Positions 51,358-60,445 of a DNA stretch of 64,000 bases are shown here, piece by piece. A program made the position numbers and the translations under genes. The DNA comes from JAZKDW01 sp040387375 (GTDB lineage Bacteria > Pseudomonadota > Gammaproteobacteria > Burkholderiales > Burkholderiaceae_D). Each line of letters opens with the position of its first letter. The first letter of the stretch is position 1. The notes below the pieces were generated by a model, which was not told where the DNA came from, did not search any database, and worked only from the letters and a program-made list of their open reading frames with translations. The stretch is taken from positions 1 to 64,000 of the forward strand of contig JAZKDW010000026.1 of the NCBI GenBank assembly GCA_040387375.1, given 5' to 3'.

Positions 51358-53145
51358 GTGTCCAACACTATTAATGCAGCAAAAAAATCAACGCTGGATC
51401 CCATCACCCTGGAGATCATTCGCAACGAGGTGCAATCGATTCCCGACCTGGTCGAGGCGGACCTCATGCGTACCGCCTTCAGCCCGCTGATTTACGAATA
51501 CAAGGACTACGCGGTCGGACTAGTTGACGCGCAAGGGCGCAGCATCGCCCTTGCCCGACAGGGCATACCGCTATTCCTGGCAAACCTGATCGGTCTGGCA
51601 GTCAATGACGGCCTCGCAACCTACGGTACGCAAGGCATTGAAGCCGGTGATGTCATCGTGACCAACTATGCCGGCACCCTGGGTCAGCATTTGAACAATG
51701 TCGTGATGTATACGCCCGCATGTACCAGTGATGGCAAGATTGTCGCGTTCATGGCGGTGGTGGGGCACTGGATTGATATCGGCGGCCAGTATCCAGGCTC
51801 ATGCCTGGGCACGGACACGACAGAAGTATTTCAGGAAGGCCTGCAGATCAGATCGGTCAAGCTGATTGCCAAAGGCAAGAGGGTAGAAGAAATTTACCGG
51901 ATCATTGAACACAATACCCGTTTGCCCGAGATGCTGCTGGGGGATATCGAAGCGCAACTGACAGGTTGTCTGAAGGGACGCGAGCTATTCATGAACCTGT
52001 TGGAGCGTCATGGTCATGATGTGCTGTTCGATGGTATTGACGAAATCTGGCGCAGCGCAGAAGCCGCTGCCAGAGCGGGAGTCGAGGCCATCCCAGATGG
52101 CGTCTATGAGATGGAAAGTTTTCTGGACGACGACGGTGTGGAACTGGGAAAACGCATACCGGTTCATGTGATCGTGCGCATCGAAGGGTCCGAATTCATC
52201 GTGGATTTTTCAAATGTGGCGGATCAACTCAAGGGGCCATTCAATTCCGGCAGGTTCGGCGGTGCGGAAGTGTGCGCGCGGATTGCATTCAAGTATCTGG
52301 TGGTGCCTGACGAGCCGGCAAATGAAGGATGTTTTACGCCGGTCAGCGTGGTGATTCCACCAGGAAAATTCCTGAGTGCCGCCCCGAACGCCCCGTTCGC
52401 TAACTACAGCTTGCCACTTCCTACGGTAATTGACACCATCATCGCGGCGATGGCTGAAGTGATGCCTGAAAAAGTGGCAGCCGGGCACCATGCTTCCTTT
52501 GGCGTATATGGTTTCAAGGGCAAGGATCCCCGGTCCGGCCGGCACTTCAATATTTTCGATACATCTCATGGCGGATGGGGCGGCTCCATGCATGGCGATG
52601 GCGTGGGACCTTACAAAACCCTGGGGCACGGTGACAACAAGGACATTCCGGTGGAGGTGCAAGAAGCGCTCTACCCGTTAATGGTGGAAAGTTACGCATG
52701 GCGTGACGATTCCGCGGGCGCAGGGCAGAATCGCGGCGGGTTAGGAACTGAAAAGGTTTACCGCATTACTGCGCCCTGTACGGCAAGCGTTGCACTGGAG
52801 CGGCATTTTTGCCCGCCATGGGGTCTGAAGGGAGGTGGTGCGGGCAGCGCGGGGTACGTTGAATTCCAGCGCGCTGGTGAACCACCATGCACGCTGTTGA
52901 AGCTCAGTGCCCTCGCCGTCGTTCCCGGTGACCGCCTTCATGTATATAGCAGCGGCGGTGGCGGTTATGGCTCACCGCTGCAGCGCTCACCCGAACAGGT
53001 TCACAACGATGTCGTTCAAGGATACGTGAGTCCTCGCAATGCACTTGATCTGTATGGCGTAGTACTCGACGCAAAGCACGAGGTCGACCAGATCGCTACC
53101 GAGAATGAAAGGTCCCGGCTTCTGAGCCTGCCTGGCAATGTCTGA
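51358..53145 (+). CDS. Hydantoinase/oxoprolinase subunit B (HyuB-like)
   Basis: 595 aa from a GTG at 51358 with GGAGAAG upstream. Starts with LDPITLEIIRNEVQSIPDLV; further blocks FSPLIYEYKDYAVGLVDAQG, DVIVTNYAGTLGQHLNNVVM, FVDFSN-type VDFSNVADQLKGPFNSG, GWGGSMHGDGV and AGQNRGGLGTEKVYRI. Last full gene of the TetR-controlled transport-hydrolysis operon. Confidence 0.88.
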   Translation: MSNTINAAKKSTLDPITLEIIRNEVQSIPDLVEADLMRTAFSPLIYEYKDYAVGLVDAQGRSIALARQGIPLFLANLIGLAVNDGLATYGTQGIEAGDVIVTNYAGTLGQHLNNVVMYTPACTSDGKIVAFMAVVGHWIDIGGQYPGSCLGTDTTEVFQEGLQIRSVKLIAKGKRVEEIYRIIEHNTRLPEMLLGDIEAQLTGCLKGRELFMNLLERHGHDVLFDGIDEIWRSAEAAARAGVEAIPDGVYEMESFLDDDGVELGKRIPVHVIVRIEGSEFIVDFSNVADQLKGPFNSGRFGGAEVCARIAFKYLVVPDEPANEGCFTPVSVVIPPGKFLSAAPNAPFANYSLPLPTVIDTIIAAMAEVMPEKVAAGHHASFGVYGFKGKDPRSGRHFNIFDTSHGGWGGSMHGDGVGPYKTLGHGDNKDIPVEVQEALYPLMVESYAWRDDSAGAGQNRGGLGTEKVYRITAPCTASVALERHFCPPWGLKGGGAGSAGYVEFQRAGEPPCTLLKLSALAVVPGDRLHVYSSGGGGYGSPLQRSPEQVHNDVVQGYVSPRNALDLYGVVLDAKHEVDQIATENERSRLLSLPGNV

Positions 53146-53599
53146 CATAAAGGAAGGCATATGAAATCAGTCACGTTTATTTATCGCGGACCTGCCTGGA
53201 AGTGATCCATCCATACCGCGCTCAATGCTGGAGCTTCTGTAGGGCGGTGCGGCGCTAATGATGTCGAGCGAATGAAAAAGCTGGGTTTTCCGCCCGTCCG
53301 CTTTCTGTTTGTAACCATTCTGATTGAGTTGCCTTTCCGAATAAAGCACGGGATTCGGGCGGGTACGTAGCGCGGTTTGCGAGTCAGTGTACGGCGCTGC
53401 GTGCCGCTTTGGGGCGCCTTGCCTGCACCCTAAATCAACCCGCATCATCCGCACACTCACTGGCAAATCGCTCTAATCAAATGCCTTTAGACGGCGCAAA
53501 ATCGGAAAAATCGCTGTCCCTGCCTTATTTCGTCAACCGCTCGAAGGCGCCTCCGGCATGGCTGAGCGGTTCGGGAGATGCCCAGCCATGCAACCTCTG
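53146..53599. other. Spacer without a recognisable gene
   Basis: About 450 bp. Just after hyuB a 14-codon frame MKSVTFIYRGPAWK follows an AAGGAAGG ribosome binding site (ATG at 53161) and then stops; it could be the stump of a further operon gene. No other frame is convincing. Confidence 0.4.
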
Positions 53600-54085
53600 C
53601 TACTTTTGCGCCACGGGAGTGGCGGCCGGGGCTGAGCCGCCGGCCACAGGAGCGGCAACCGGAAGTGAAATGGTCTCACCCATGATCACGCTGATCAGGT
53701 TTGGATAATCGTATGCCGCGCCAGAGCCCGCATCGATAGCGGCGCCAATCACACCGCCAAAAAGGATATTCCCGAACGCCATGCCCTTGACCGTGGATTT
53801 GACGGTTGCCATGCCCGGCGGCAAATCCGCTTTTTCGCACTTCACGTCCATATCGCCATAGGCCCGGTTCACCGTGACAGTGCCTGGCGTGGTGACGTAA
53901 TAAACACCCTTTGTATTATTGAGCTGACATGTTGCTCCGGCTACTTGCTCATTTTTGCTGCGGGCATCGACGGTCAGGACCTGATTCGTGCCGTTCACAA
54001 TCGATGCGCAGCCGCTTAACATTGAAGCGGCGGCGATCGAGATGATTGCCGCCGTTCTGCCATTTACCATTTTTGAAAACATCAT
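53600..54085 (-). CDS. Lipoprotein of unknown function
   Basis: 161 aa from the ATG at 54085 (GGGGG upstream). A lipoprotein signal peptide ends SMLSGCAS with the lipobox LSGC. The mature part contains SIVNGTNQVLTVDARSKNEQ, GATCQLNNTKGVYYVTTPGT and a glycine-rich segment GMAFGNILFGGVIGAAIDAG, as in proteins of the type often seen around PEGA-like or translation-initiation-factor-mislabelled lipoproteins. The last 20 residues are Pro/Ala-rich. A 46-bp partial copy exists at 45660. Confidence 0.75.
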   Translation of the reverse strand: MMFSKMVNGRTAAIISIAAASMLSGCASIVNGTNQVLTVDARSKNEQVAGATCQLNNTKGVYYVTTPGTVTVNRAYGDMDVKCEKADLPPGMATVKSTVKGMAFGNILFGGVIGAAIDAGSGAAYDYPNLISVIMGETISLPVAAPVAGGSAPAATPVAQK

Positions 54086-54586
54086 CACCCCCTTGTTCGG
54101 CAAATTGGCGTGCCGTTGCGCTTTTGGTTAGAATTTTTGGGTAGCCTTGGCATTGCCGATTCGATGGTATGGTCCGCATTCCACAGAAAAGCATGCCGAC
54201 GGGACAACAAATGAGTCCACATCGATCGTATATCGGGCAGGGAAAAGTGAGAATGGGAAATGAAAAATGGCTTCAAAAACCAATTTGAATAAGGAAAAAG
54301 TGTTGCGAAAGATGCTTTCGGATAGTTTGCCGACGGAATTTTATTATCAAAAAATCCATCAATTCAATGATGCCGAACAGGTAATCAGCCCGCCTCCGCT
54401 TTCGTTTTTCCGCCGCAATCACAAGCACTCCGCTCGCGCTCAAGGCTCAGGCCGGCGCTTGGTGCGTGATATGATAGAACCCTTTATTTCGTACGGCGGC
54501 ACGCTCACTGCCCCAGCTGACAATCGCCGGCAATTCCCCGGCGCTCAACCTGAATTTCCAGTCTGATCTTCGAAACGGAGTTTGAA
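54086..54586. other. Spacer with one doubtful frame
   Basis: About 500 bp. A plus-strand frame at 54267-54566 (99 aa, starting MASKTNLNKEKVLRKMLSD) has a plausible basic/helical beginning but a random-looking Arg/Pro second half and no clear ribosome binding site; I do not call it. A candidate relic or non-coding region. Confidence 0.35.
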
Positions 54587-54940
54587 ATGCGGGCACAACG
54601 ATTCCTGATTTGCATGCTGTTGGCAGCCGCCGCATTACCGGCGCAGGCATTTGAACGCCCGTTCCCGCCGATCGCAAAACGCGGCGCGATGTCAACCGCC
54701 GATTACCCGACGATCACGTTTGACGGCAAACCGCGCAGGCTGTCGGTGGGCGCATGGATCCGCAATCAAAACAATACCATCGACATGCCGGCCTCATTGC
54801 GCGGCCGTGAATTTATCGTCAACTACACCGAAAACAACCAGGGCGAAGTCGATCGCGTCTGGATTTTAAGTCCGCAGGAAGCGCAGGCGCCAGCGCCGGA
54901 TCAACGCCAGAAAAATCAAGGGGCCGGGTTGCCCCGCTAA
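54587..54940 (+). CDS. Small secreted protein of unknown function
   Basis: 117 aa. A signal peptide (MRAQRFLICMLLAAAALPAQA) is followed by FERPFPPIAKRGAMSTADYP, TITFDGKPRRLSVGAWIRNQ and VNYTENNQGEVDRVWIL, then a Gln/Pro-rich end. An ACGGAG precedes the ATG. It starts just upstream of miaB (four bases between) in the same direction. The family is not named, but the beta-strand-rich core seems conserved in related bacteria. Confidence 0.7.
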   Translation: MRAQRFLICMLLAAAALPAQAFERPFPPIAKRGAMSTADYPTITFDGKPRRLSVGAWIRNQNNTIDMPASLRGREFIVNYTENNQGEVDRVWILSPQEAQAPAPDQRQKNQGAGLPR

Positions 54941-54944
54941 TTCA

Positions 54945-56288
54945 ATGCAAAAGAAATTATTCATTAAAACCTTCGGCTGCCAGATGAACGAGTACGACTC
55001 GGACAAGATGGCCGATGTGCTCAACGCGTCCGACGGCTTCATCAAGACCGATACGCCGGAAGATGCCGATGTCATCCTGCTCAACACCTGCTCGGTGCGC
55101 GAAAAGGCGCAGGAAAAGGTATTCTCCGACCTCGGCCGCCTGCGCGAACTGAAACTGATCCGGCCCGGCCTGGTCATCGGCGTCGGCGGTTGTGTCGCCT
55201 CCCAGGAAGGGGAAGCGATTGTCAAGCGCGCACCTTACGTCGACGTGGTGTTCGGCCCGCAAACCTTGCATCGCCTGCCGCAGATGCTGGACCAGCGGCG
55301 CCTGACCGGACGCTCGCAAGTCGACATCAGCTTTCCCGAAATCGAAAAATTCGATCACCTGCCGCCCGCCAAGGTGGACGGCGCGACCGCATTTGTGTCG
55401 ATCATGGAAGGCTGCAGCAAATATTGCAGCTATTGTGTGGTGCCTTACACCCGGGGCGAGGAAGTATCGCGCCGCTTTGACGATGTGCTGGCCGAAATCG
55501 CCGGACTGACCGCGCAGGGCGTCAGGGAAGTCACGCTGTTGGGGCAGAACGTCAACGCTTATCGCGGCGCGATGGCCGATGGCGAGATCGCGGATTTTGC
55601 GCTGCTGATCGAATACATCGCCGAAATCGACGGCATCGAACGCATCCGCTTTGTCACCAGCCATCCGAAGGAATTTTCGCAGCGCCTGATCGATGCCTAC
55701 GCGAAGGTGCCCAAGCTGGCCGATCATCTGTATCTGCCGGCCCAGCATGGGTCGGACCGGATCCTGGCCGCGATGAAGCGCGGTTATACCTCGCTGGAGT
55801 ACAAATCGATCATCCGGCGCCTGCGCGAAGTACGGCCGAATATTGCGATTTCATCCGATTTCATCGTCGGCTTCCCGGGCGAAACCGAAGCCGATTTTGA
55901 AGCCATGATGAAGCTGATCGACGACATAGGGTATGACAACAGCTTCAGTTTCATTTTCAGTCCGCGGCCCGGCACCCCGGCCGCCAACCTGGAAGACGAT
56001 ACGCCGTATGACGTCAAGCTCAAGCGCCTCCAGCGGCTGCAGGCCGTGATCGTTGAAAACACGAAAAAATACAGCCAGCAAATGGTCGGCACCGTGCAGC
56101 GCATCCTGGTCGAAGGTCCGTCCAAGAAAGATGCAAATGAAATGCAGGGCCGCAGCGAAAACAACCGCGTCGTCAATTTTGATGGCGGCCCGAATGGCGC
56201 ACGGCTGATCGGCCAGATGATCGATGTCAACATTACCCACACTTACGCGTATTCGTTGCGCGGCGAAGTTGTGGTGTATCCCTCTTAG
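54945..56288 (+). CDS. miaB: MiaB, tRNA-2-methylthio-N6-dimethylallyladenosine synthase
   Basis: 447 aa. The N-terminal UPF0004 domain has cysteines in KTFGCQMNEYDSDKM, LNTCSVREKAQEKVF and GVGGCVASQEGE. The radical SAM cluster motif is CSKYCSYCVVPYTRG (CX3CX2C). SSDFIVGFPGETEADFE and a C-terminal TRAM domain follow. It methylthiolates i6A37 of tRNAs reading UNN codons. Heads the miaB-phoH-ybeY-corC-lnt block. Confidence 0.96.
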   Translation: MQKKLFIKTFGCQMNEYDSDKMADVLNASDGFIKTDTPEDADVILLNTCSVREKAQEKVFSDLGRLRELKLIRPGLVIGVGGCVASQEGEAIVKRAPYVDVVFGPQTLHRLPQMLDQRRLTGRSQVDISFPEIEKFDHLPPAKVDGATAFVSIMEGCSKYCSYCVVPYTRGEEVSRRFDDVLAEIAGLTAQGVREVTLLGQNVNAYRGAMADGEIADFALLIEYIAEIDGIERIRFVTSHPKEFSQRLIDAYAKVPKLADHLYLPAQHGSDRILAAMKRGYTSLEYKSIIRRLREVRPNIAISSDFIVGFPGETEADFEAMMKLIDDIGYDNSFSFIFSPRPGTPAANLEDDTPYDVKLKRLQRLQAVIVENTKKYSQQMVGTVQRILVEGPSKKDANEMQGRSENNRVVNFDGGPNGARLIGQMIDVNITHTYAYSLRGEVVVYPS

Positions 56289-56301
56289 GAACACTCCTCA
56301 T

Positions 56302-57348
56302 TTGAAAACCAAGATTCCCGCCCAGCCGCAGCACTTCATTCCGCAACCGATCGACAATACCCGGTTGGCACATCTGTGCGGACCGATGGATGAAAACCTG
56401 CGCCAGATTTCCGCTGCGCTTGATGTCACCATTTTCCGCCGCGGCGAAAAATTCATCGTCGGCGGCGCCAATGCGGCGCGCGCCATCGAAATCCTCGACA
56501 AGTTTTATGCGATCGCCAACAAAGTGGTGTCGGTGGAAGACATACAACTGGCCCTGGTCGAGCAGCGCGCCGGACTGGCGCACTCGAACGAGACTCCCGC
56601 CATCCTGGCAAAAAAAGTCGAGGAGCCGGAAACCGCCATGCCGGTGCTGAAGACCCGGCGCAGCGATTTGCGCGGGCGCACGCCGCATCAGAACCAGTAT
56701 CTGAAGGCGATCATGGAACATGATGTGACCTTCGGCATCGGACCGGCCGGCACCGGCAAGACCTATCTGGCCGTGGCCTGTGCAGTCGACGCGCTCGAAC
56801 GCGACGCCGTCAAGCGCATCGTGCTCACCCGCCCCGCCGTCGAAGCCGGTGAACGCCTGGGTTTCCTGCCGGGCGACCTGACGCAGAAAGTCGATCCCTA
56901 TCTGCGCCCGCTGTACGACGCGCTGTACGACTTGCTCGGTTTCGACCGCACCCAGAAAATGTTCGAAAAGCAGGCGATCGAAATCGCGCCGCTGGCTTAC
57001 ATGCGCGGCCGCACGCTGAATCACGCATTCATCATTCTCGATGAAGCGCAGAACACGACGCCGGAACAGATGAAGATGTTCCTGACCCGCATTGGCTTCG
57101 GCAGCAAGGCGGTGGTGACCGGCGACGTGACGCAGATCGACTTGCAGCGCCACCAGAAAAGCGGCCTGGTTGATGCCGCCAAGGTGCTGGAAGAAGTCCG
57201 CGGCATCGCCTTCACCCAATTCACCAGCGCCGACGTGGTGCGGCATCCGTTGGTCGCGCGTATCGTTGACGCCTATGAATCCGCCAATGCAGCCAATGCC
57301 GTGACGGCAACCAGTGCGGTACACGCCAAAGATGCCGGCAAAAAATAA
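56302..57348 (+). CDS. ybeZ: PhoH-like ATPase (YbeZ)
   Basis: 348 aa from a TTG at 56302 (LKTKIPAQPQ); the first ATG downstream (56388) would cut the N-terminal domain, and the longer frame overlaps miaB. Walker A is GIGPAGTGKTYLAVA, then LTRPAVEAGERLGFLPGDL, Walker B FIILDEAQNTTPEQMKMFLT and GFGSKAVVTGDVTQIDL. YbeZ is an ATPase or helicase-like partner of the RNase YbeY; its gene is followed directly (overlap) by ybeY. Confidence 0.92.
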   Translation: MKTKIPAQPQHFIPQPIDNTRLAHLCGPMDENLRQISAALDVTIFRRGEKFIVGGANAARAIEILDKFYAIANKVVSVEDIQLALVEQRAGLAHSNETPAILAKKVEEPETAMPVLKTRRSDLRGRTPHQNQYLKAIMEHDVTFGIGPAGTGKTYLAVACAVDALERDAVKRIVLTRPAVEAGERLGFLPGDLTQKVDPYLRPLYDALYDLLGFDRTQKMFEKQAIEIAPLAYMRGRTLNHAFIILDEAQNTTPEQMKMFLTRIGFGSKAVVTGDVTQIDLQRHQKSGLVDAAKVLEEVRGIAFTQFTSADVVRHPLVARIVDAYESANAANAVTATSAVHAKDAGKK

Positions 57349-57790
57349 GCTTTCGCTGTCAGTGCAATATCCCGACCCGCGCCTGAAGGACCTGATCCCG
57401 CGTGGCCGGCTGCGGCGCTGGGCGCAGGCGGCATTGCTGGCGCCGGCCGAACTGACGCTGCGTTTCGTCGATGCCGAAGAAGGCCGGGTGCTCAATCGGG
57501 ATTATCGCGGCAAGGATTATGCGACCAATGTGCTGACCTTCGCCTACGGCGAAGACCAGGATGAGGGTGTGACGCAGGCCGATATCATCCTGTGCACCGA
57601 CGTGCTGCAGCGCGAGGCGGCGGAGCAGAAAATACCGGTCGAATCCCATGCCGCGCATCTGGTGGTGCACGGTGTGCTGCACGCGCAAGGCTACGACCAT
57701 GAAACCGATGACGAAGCCGCCGAAATGGAAGCGCTGGAAATCGGTATCCTGGCCGGGCTGGGACTGCCCGATCCGTATGCCGATCGCTGA
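57332..57790 (+). CDS. ybeY: YbeY, endoribonuclease / rRNA maturation factor
   Basis: 152 aa from the ATG at 57332, overlapping the phoH-like gene by 17 bp. The metal site is HGVLHAQGYDHE (three histidines), with NRDYRGKDYATNVLTFAYG before it. It is needed for 16S rRNA 3' processing and 70S quality control. Confidence 0.95.
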   Translation: MPAKNKLSLSVQYPDPRLKDLIPRGRLRRWAQAALLAPAELTLRFVDAEEGRVLNRDYRGKDYATNVLTFAYGEDQDEGVTQADIILCTDVLQREAAEQKIPVESHAAHLVVHGVLHAQGYDHETDDEAAEMEALEIGILAGLGLPDPYADR

Positions 57791-57885
57791 CTTTTGATCG
57801 ATGACCCGCATTTTTAGGCGCCCCGGCGCATTTGTTGTATCCTATATCCCTTCGTGACCACGTCGAAACGACGTCCATTAGCCAT

Positions 57886-58773
57886 ATGCAAGAGTATCCC
57901 AGTAGTGCGAAACCTGTTGACACAAAACCGCACCGGTCATTATTTGAACGTCTGACCGCATTCATTTCCCCTGAGCCTGAAAACCGCGTCGAGCTGCTGG
58001 AAATCCTGCACGACGCACACGAACGCGGCTTGATCGACGCCGATGCGCTGTCGATGATCGAGGGTGTATTCCAGGTGTCCGACCTGTCGGCGCACGACAT
58101 CATGATCCCGCGCTCGCAGATGGATGTAATCGATATCACCACCCCGATTGAAGAATGGCTGCCGCTGGTGCTGAAGACGGCACATTCCCGTTTTCCTGCC
58201 GTCGAAGGCAAACGCGACAAAGTGGTCGGCATCCTGCTGGCGAAGGATTTGCTGCGTTATTACGCGGGAGAAAACTTCGATGTGCGCCGCATTCTGCGCC
58301 CGGCCATCTTCATTCCCGAATCCAAGCGGCTCAACGTGCTGTTGCGTGATTTCCGCGCCAATCGCAACCACATGGCGATCGTGGTTGATGAATACGGCGG
58401 CGTGTCAGGAATCATCACCATTGAAGATGTGCTGGAACAAATCGTTGGCGATATCGAAGACGAATACGATTTCGCCGAAGACGAAGACAACATCCTGGCC
58501 GTCAAGGGCGGTCTGCGCGGACCGCGCTGGCGCATCAAGGCGCTGACCGAACTCAGGCAATTCAACGAAATACTGGGAACACGCCTGGCCGATGAAGAAG
58601 CCGATACCATTGGCGGCCTGGTCGTCAACCATTTGGGACGTATACCGCACAAGGGAGAGATGATCACCATCGGCGACCTGCGGATCGAAATCTTGCGCGC
58701 CGATGCGCGCCAAGTGCATGTGCTGCTGGTGGAAAAGCTGTCGGACCTGCCGGATGACGATGATTTGGATTAA
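57886..58773 (+). CDS. corC: CorC/HlyC-family protein with CBS pair
   Basis: 295 aa from the ATG at 57886; the frame to 57832 lacks family sequence. Two CBS domains (VSDLSAHDIMIPRSQMDVID; RNHMAIVVDEYGGVSGIITI) and a C-terminal CorC/HlyC transporter-associated domain (AVKGGLRGPRWRIKALTELR). No membrane segments. It is linked with magnesium/cobalt efflux and membrane integrity; the gene is conserved next to lnt. Confidence 0.92.
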   Translation: MQEYPSSAKPVDTKPHRSLFERLTAFISPEPENRVELLEILHDAHERGLIDADALSMIEGVFQVSDLSAHDIMIPRSQMDVIDITTPIEEWLPLVLKTAHSRFPAVEGKRDKVVGILLAKDLLRYYAGENFDVRRILRPAIFIPESKRLNVLLRDFRANRNHMAIVVDEYGGVSGIITIEDVLEQIVGDIEDEYDFAEDEDNILAVKGGLRGPRWRIKALTELRQFNEILGTRLADEEADTIGGLVVNHLGRIPHKGEMITIGDLRIEILRADARQVHVLLVEKLSDLPDDDDLD

Positions 58774-58807
58774 CGCTGCTTTCTGACACCGATAAAAAAA
58801 ATAAAGC

Positions 58808-60364
58808 GTGAAAACCCGCCCCCTGCCCGCCACACTCGCGCGCTTTTCCCCCTTGCTGGCGCTGGCCGCCGGCGCCCTCACCGTTCTGGCATTCGCACCC
58901 TTCGGCTTGTGGCCCTTGCAGATCGCCAGCCTCGCATTCCTGTTCTGGCTGGTACTGCGGCAATCGTCGATCAAACGCAGCGTGTTGATTGGCTGGGCAT
59001 TTGGCTTCGGCTGGATGGCATGCGGTGTTTATTGGCTCTATATCAGCATGCATCGCTACGGCGGCTTGCCGTCCCTGATGGCGGTGACCGCGGTCGCCTT
59101 GCTGGCTGCGCTGCTGGGCGCATTCACGGCGCTGGCGACTGGCAGCGCAACATGGTTCAGACAACGCAGCACGGCATCCGATAGCGTTTTTTTGCTCGCC
59201 ATTTTCCCCGCGCTGTGGACGCTGGGCGAATGGCTGCGCGGCTGGGTCTTTACCGGCTTCCCCTGGCTCGCCTCCGGTTATGCGCATACCGCCGGCCCGC
59301 TCGCCGGTTATGCGCCGGTGGCCGGTGTGTATGGACTGGCATGGATAGCAGCGCTGATTGCCGGCTGCCTGGTGCTGCTCCGGTCCGGCAAGCTGCCGCC
59401 GGCACTGGCAGTGCTGCTGCTGGCGGCGGGCCTGGGCCTGAAGAATATCGACTGGACCAGCGCCAGCGGCCAGCCGATTACAGTGCGCCTGTTGCAAGGC
59501 AACGTAGCGCAGGAAATGAAATTCGCGCCCGACCAGACCCACAACACACTGGCGCTGTACCACGACATGATTCGCGCCACACCGGCCGACCTGATCGCGA
59601 CGCCTGAAACCGCGCTGCCGCTGTTCGTGCATCAGTTGCCGCCGGACTATCTGGAACGCCTGTCGGATTTCAGCAGCCAGTCGAACAGCCACATTGCGCT
59701 GGGCATACCGCTCAGCGACGGACCGGCGCATTATGCCAACAGCGTCATCGGCTTCTCGCCGGCGTCGGCGGCCACCGCCAAACTGTACCGCTACGACAAA
59801 CATCATCTGGTGCCGTTTGGCGAATTCATCCCGACCGGCGCACGCTGGTTCGTCAACATGATGAACATTCCGCTGGGCGACTTCACCCGTGGCCCGCTGC
59901 TGCAGGCGCCGCTTGCGGTCAAGGACCAATGGGTAATGCCCAATATCTGTTACGAGGATCTGTTTGGCGAAGAAATCGCCGACCAGCTGGCGGCCAGCTA
60001 TTTTTCCGGCCGGCCGCAGGCGACGATCCTGCTCAACATGTCGAATATCGGCTGGTTTGGCGATTCGCTGGCATTGCCGCAACATCTGCAGATTTCGCAG
60101 ATGCGCGCGCTGGAAACCGGCCGTCCGATGCTGCGCGCGACCAACACCGGCACCACCGCGGTCATCAATCCCAAGGGTGAAGTTGTCGCGCAACTGCCGC
60201 CTTTCACACGCGGCGTTCTGAGCGCAACAGTCCAGGGCACCACAGGCTGGACACCGTATATCATCTTCGGCAACACATTGATCGTGATCCTGGCGTTTCT
60301 GACGCTGGGTGCAGTCGGGTTATGGTTCCGAAAAAGACGGCATGAACCTACTGACCCCTCTTAA
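58808..60364 (+). CDS. lnt: Lnt, apolipoprotein N-acyltransferase
   Basis: 518 aa, GTG start. Five to seven N-terminal hydrophobic segments plus one C-terminal segment, with a nitrilase-fold periplasmic domain between. Catalytic triad motifs: Glu in TPETALPLF, Lys in YRYDKHHLVPFGEF and Cys in MPNICYEDLFGEE. It adds the third acyl chain to lipoproteins in the inner membrane. Confidence 0.95.
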   Translation: MKTRPLPATLARFSPLLALAAGALTVLAFAPFGLWPLQIASLAFLFWLVLRQSSIKRSVLIGWAFGFGWMACGVYWLYISMHRYGGLPSLMAVTAVALLAALLGAFTALATGSATWFRQRSTASDSVFLLAIFPALWTLGEWLRGWVFTGFPWLASGYAHTAGPLAGYAPVAGVYGLAWIAALIAGCLVLLRSGKLPPALAVLLLAAGLGLKNIDWTSASGQPITVRLLQGNVAQEMKFAPDQTHNTLALYHDMIRATPADLIATPETALPLFVHQLPPDYLERLSDFSSQSNSHIALGIPLSDGPAHYANSVIGFSPASAATAKLYRYDKHHLVPFGEFIPTGARWFVNMMNIPLGDFTRGPLLQAPLAVKDQWVMPNICYEDLFGEEIADQLAASYFSGRPQATILLNMSNIGWFGDSLALPQHLQISQMRALETGRPMLRATNTGTTAVINPKGEVVAQLPPFTRGVLSATVQGTTGWTPYIIFGNTLIVILAFLTLGAVGLWFRKRRHEPTDPS

Positions 60365-60445
60365 AACCCGCTAAAATCCAAGCTTTCGGCAAAATTCGCT
60401 TGCTCTCACCGCAACTCTCTGTTTTCAGACAGAGACACACAAAAA

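Noticed and set aside
53161..53205. 14-codon frame MKSVTFIYRGPAWK after a good ribosome binding site
   Set aside because: Too short to call a gene; recorded as a possible stump of a lost operon gene.
54267..54566. 99-codon frame starting MASKTNLNKEK
   Set aside because: No clear ribosome binding site and a random-looking second half; left as doubtful in the spacer note.
56233..57495. 420-codon minus-strand frame
   Set aside because: Antisense to the PhoH-like gene and ybeY; both sense genes have intact motifs.
58664..60193. 509-codon open frame on the minus strand
   Set aside because: Antisense to lnt, His/Arg/Gln-rich low-quality composition; lnt is unambiguous.
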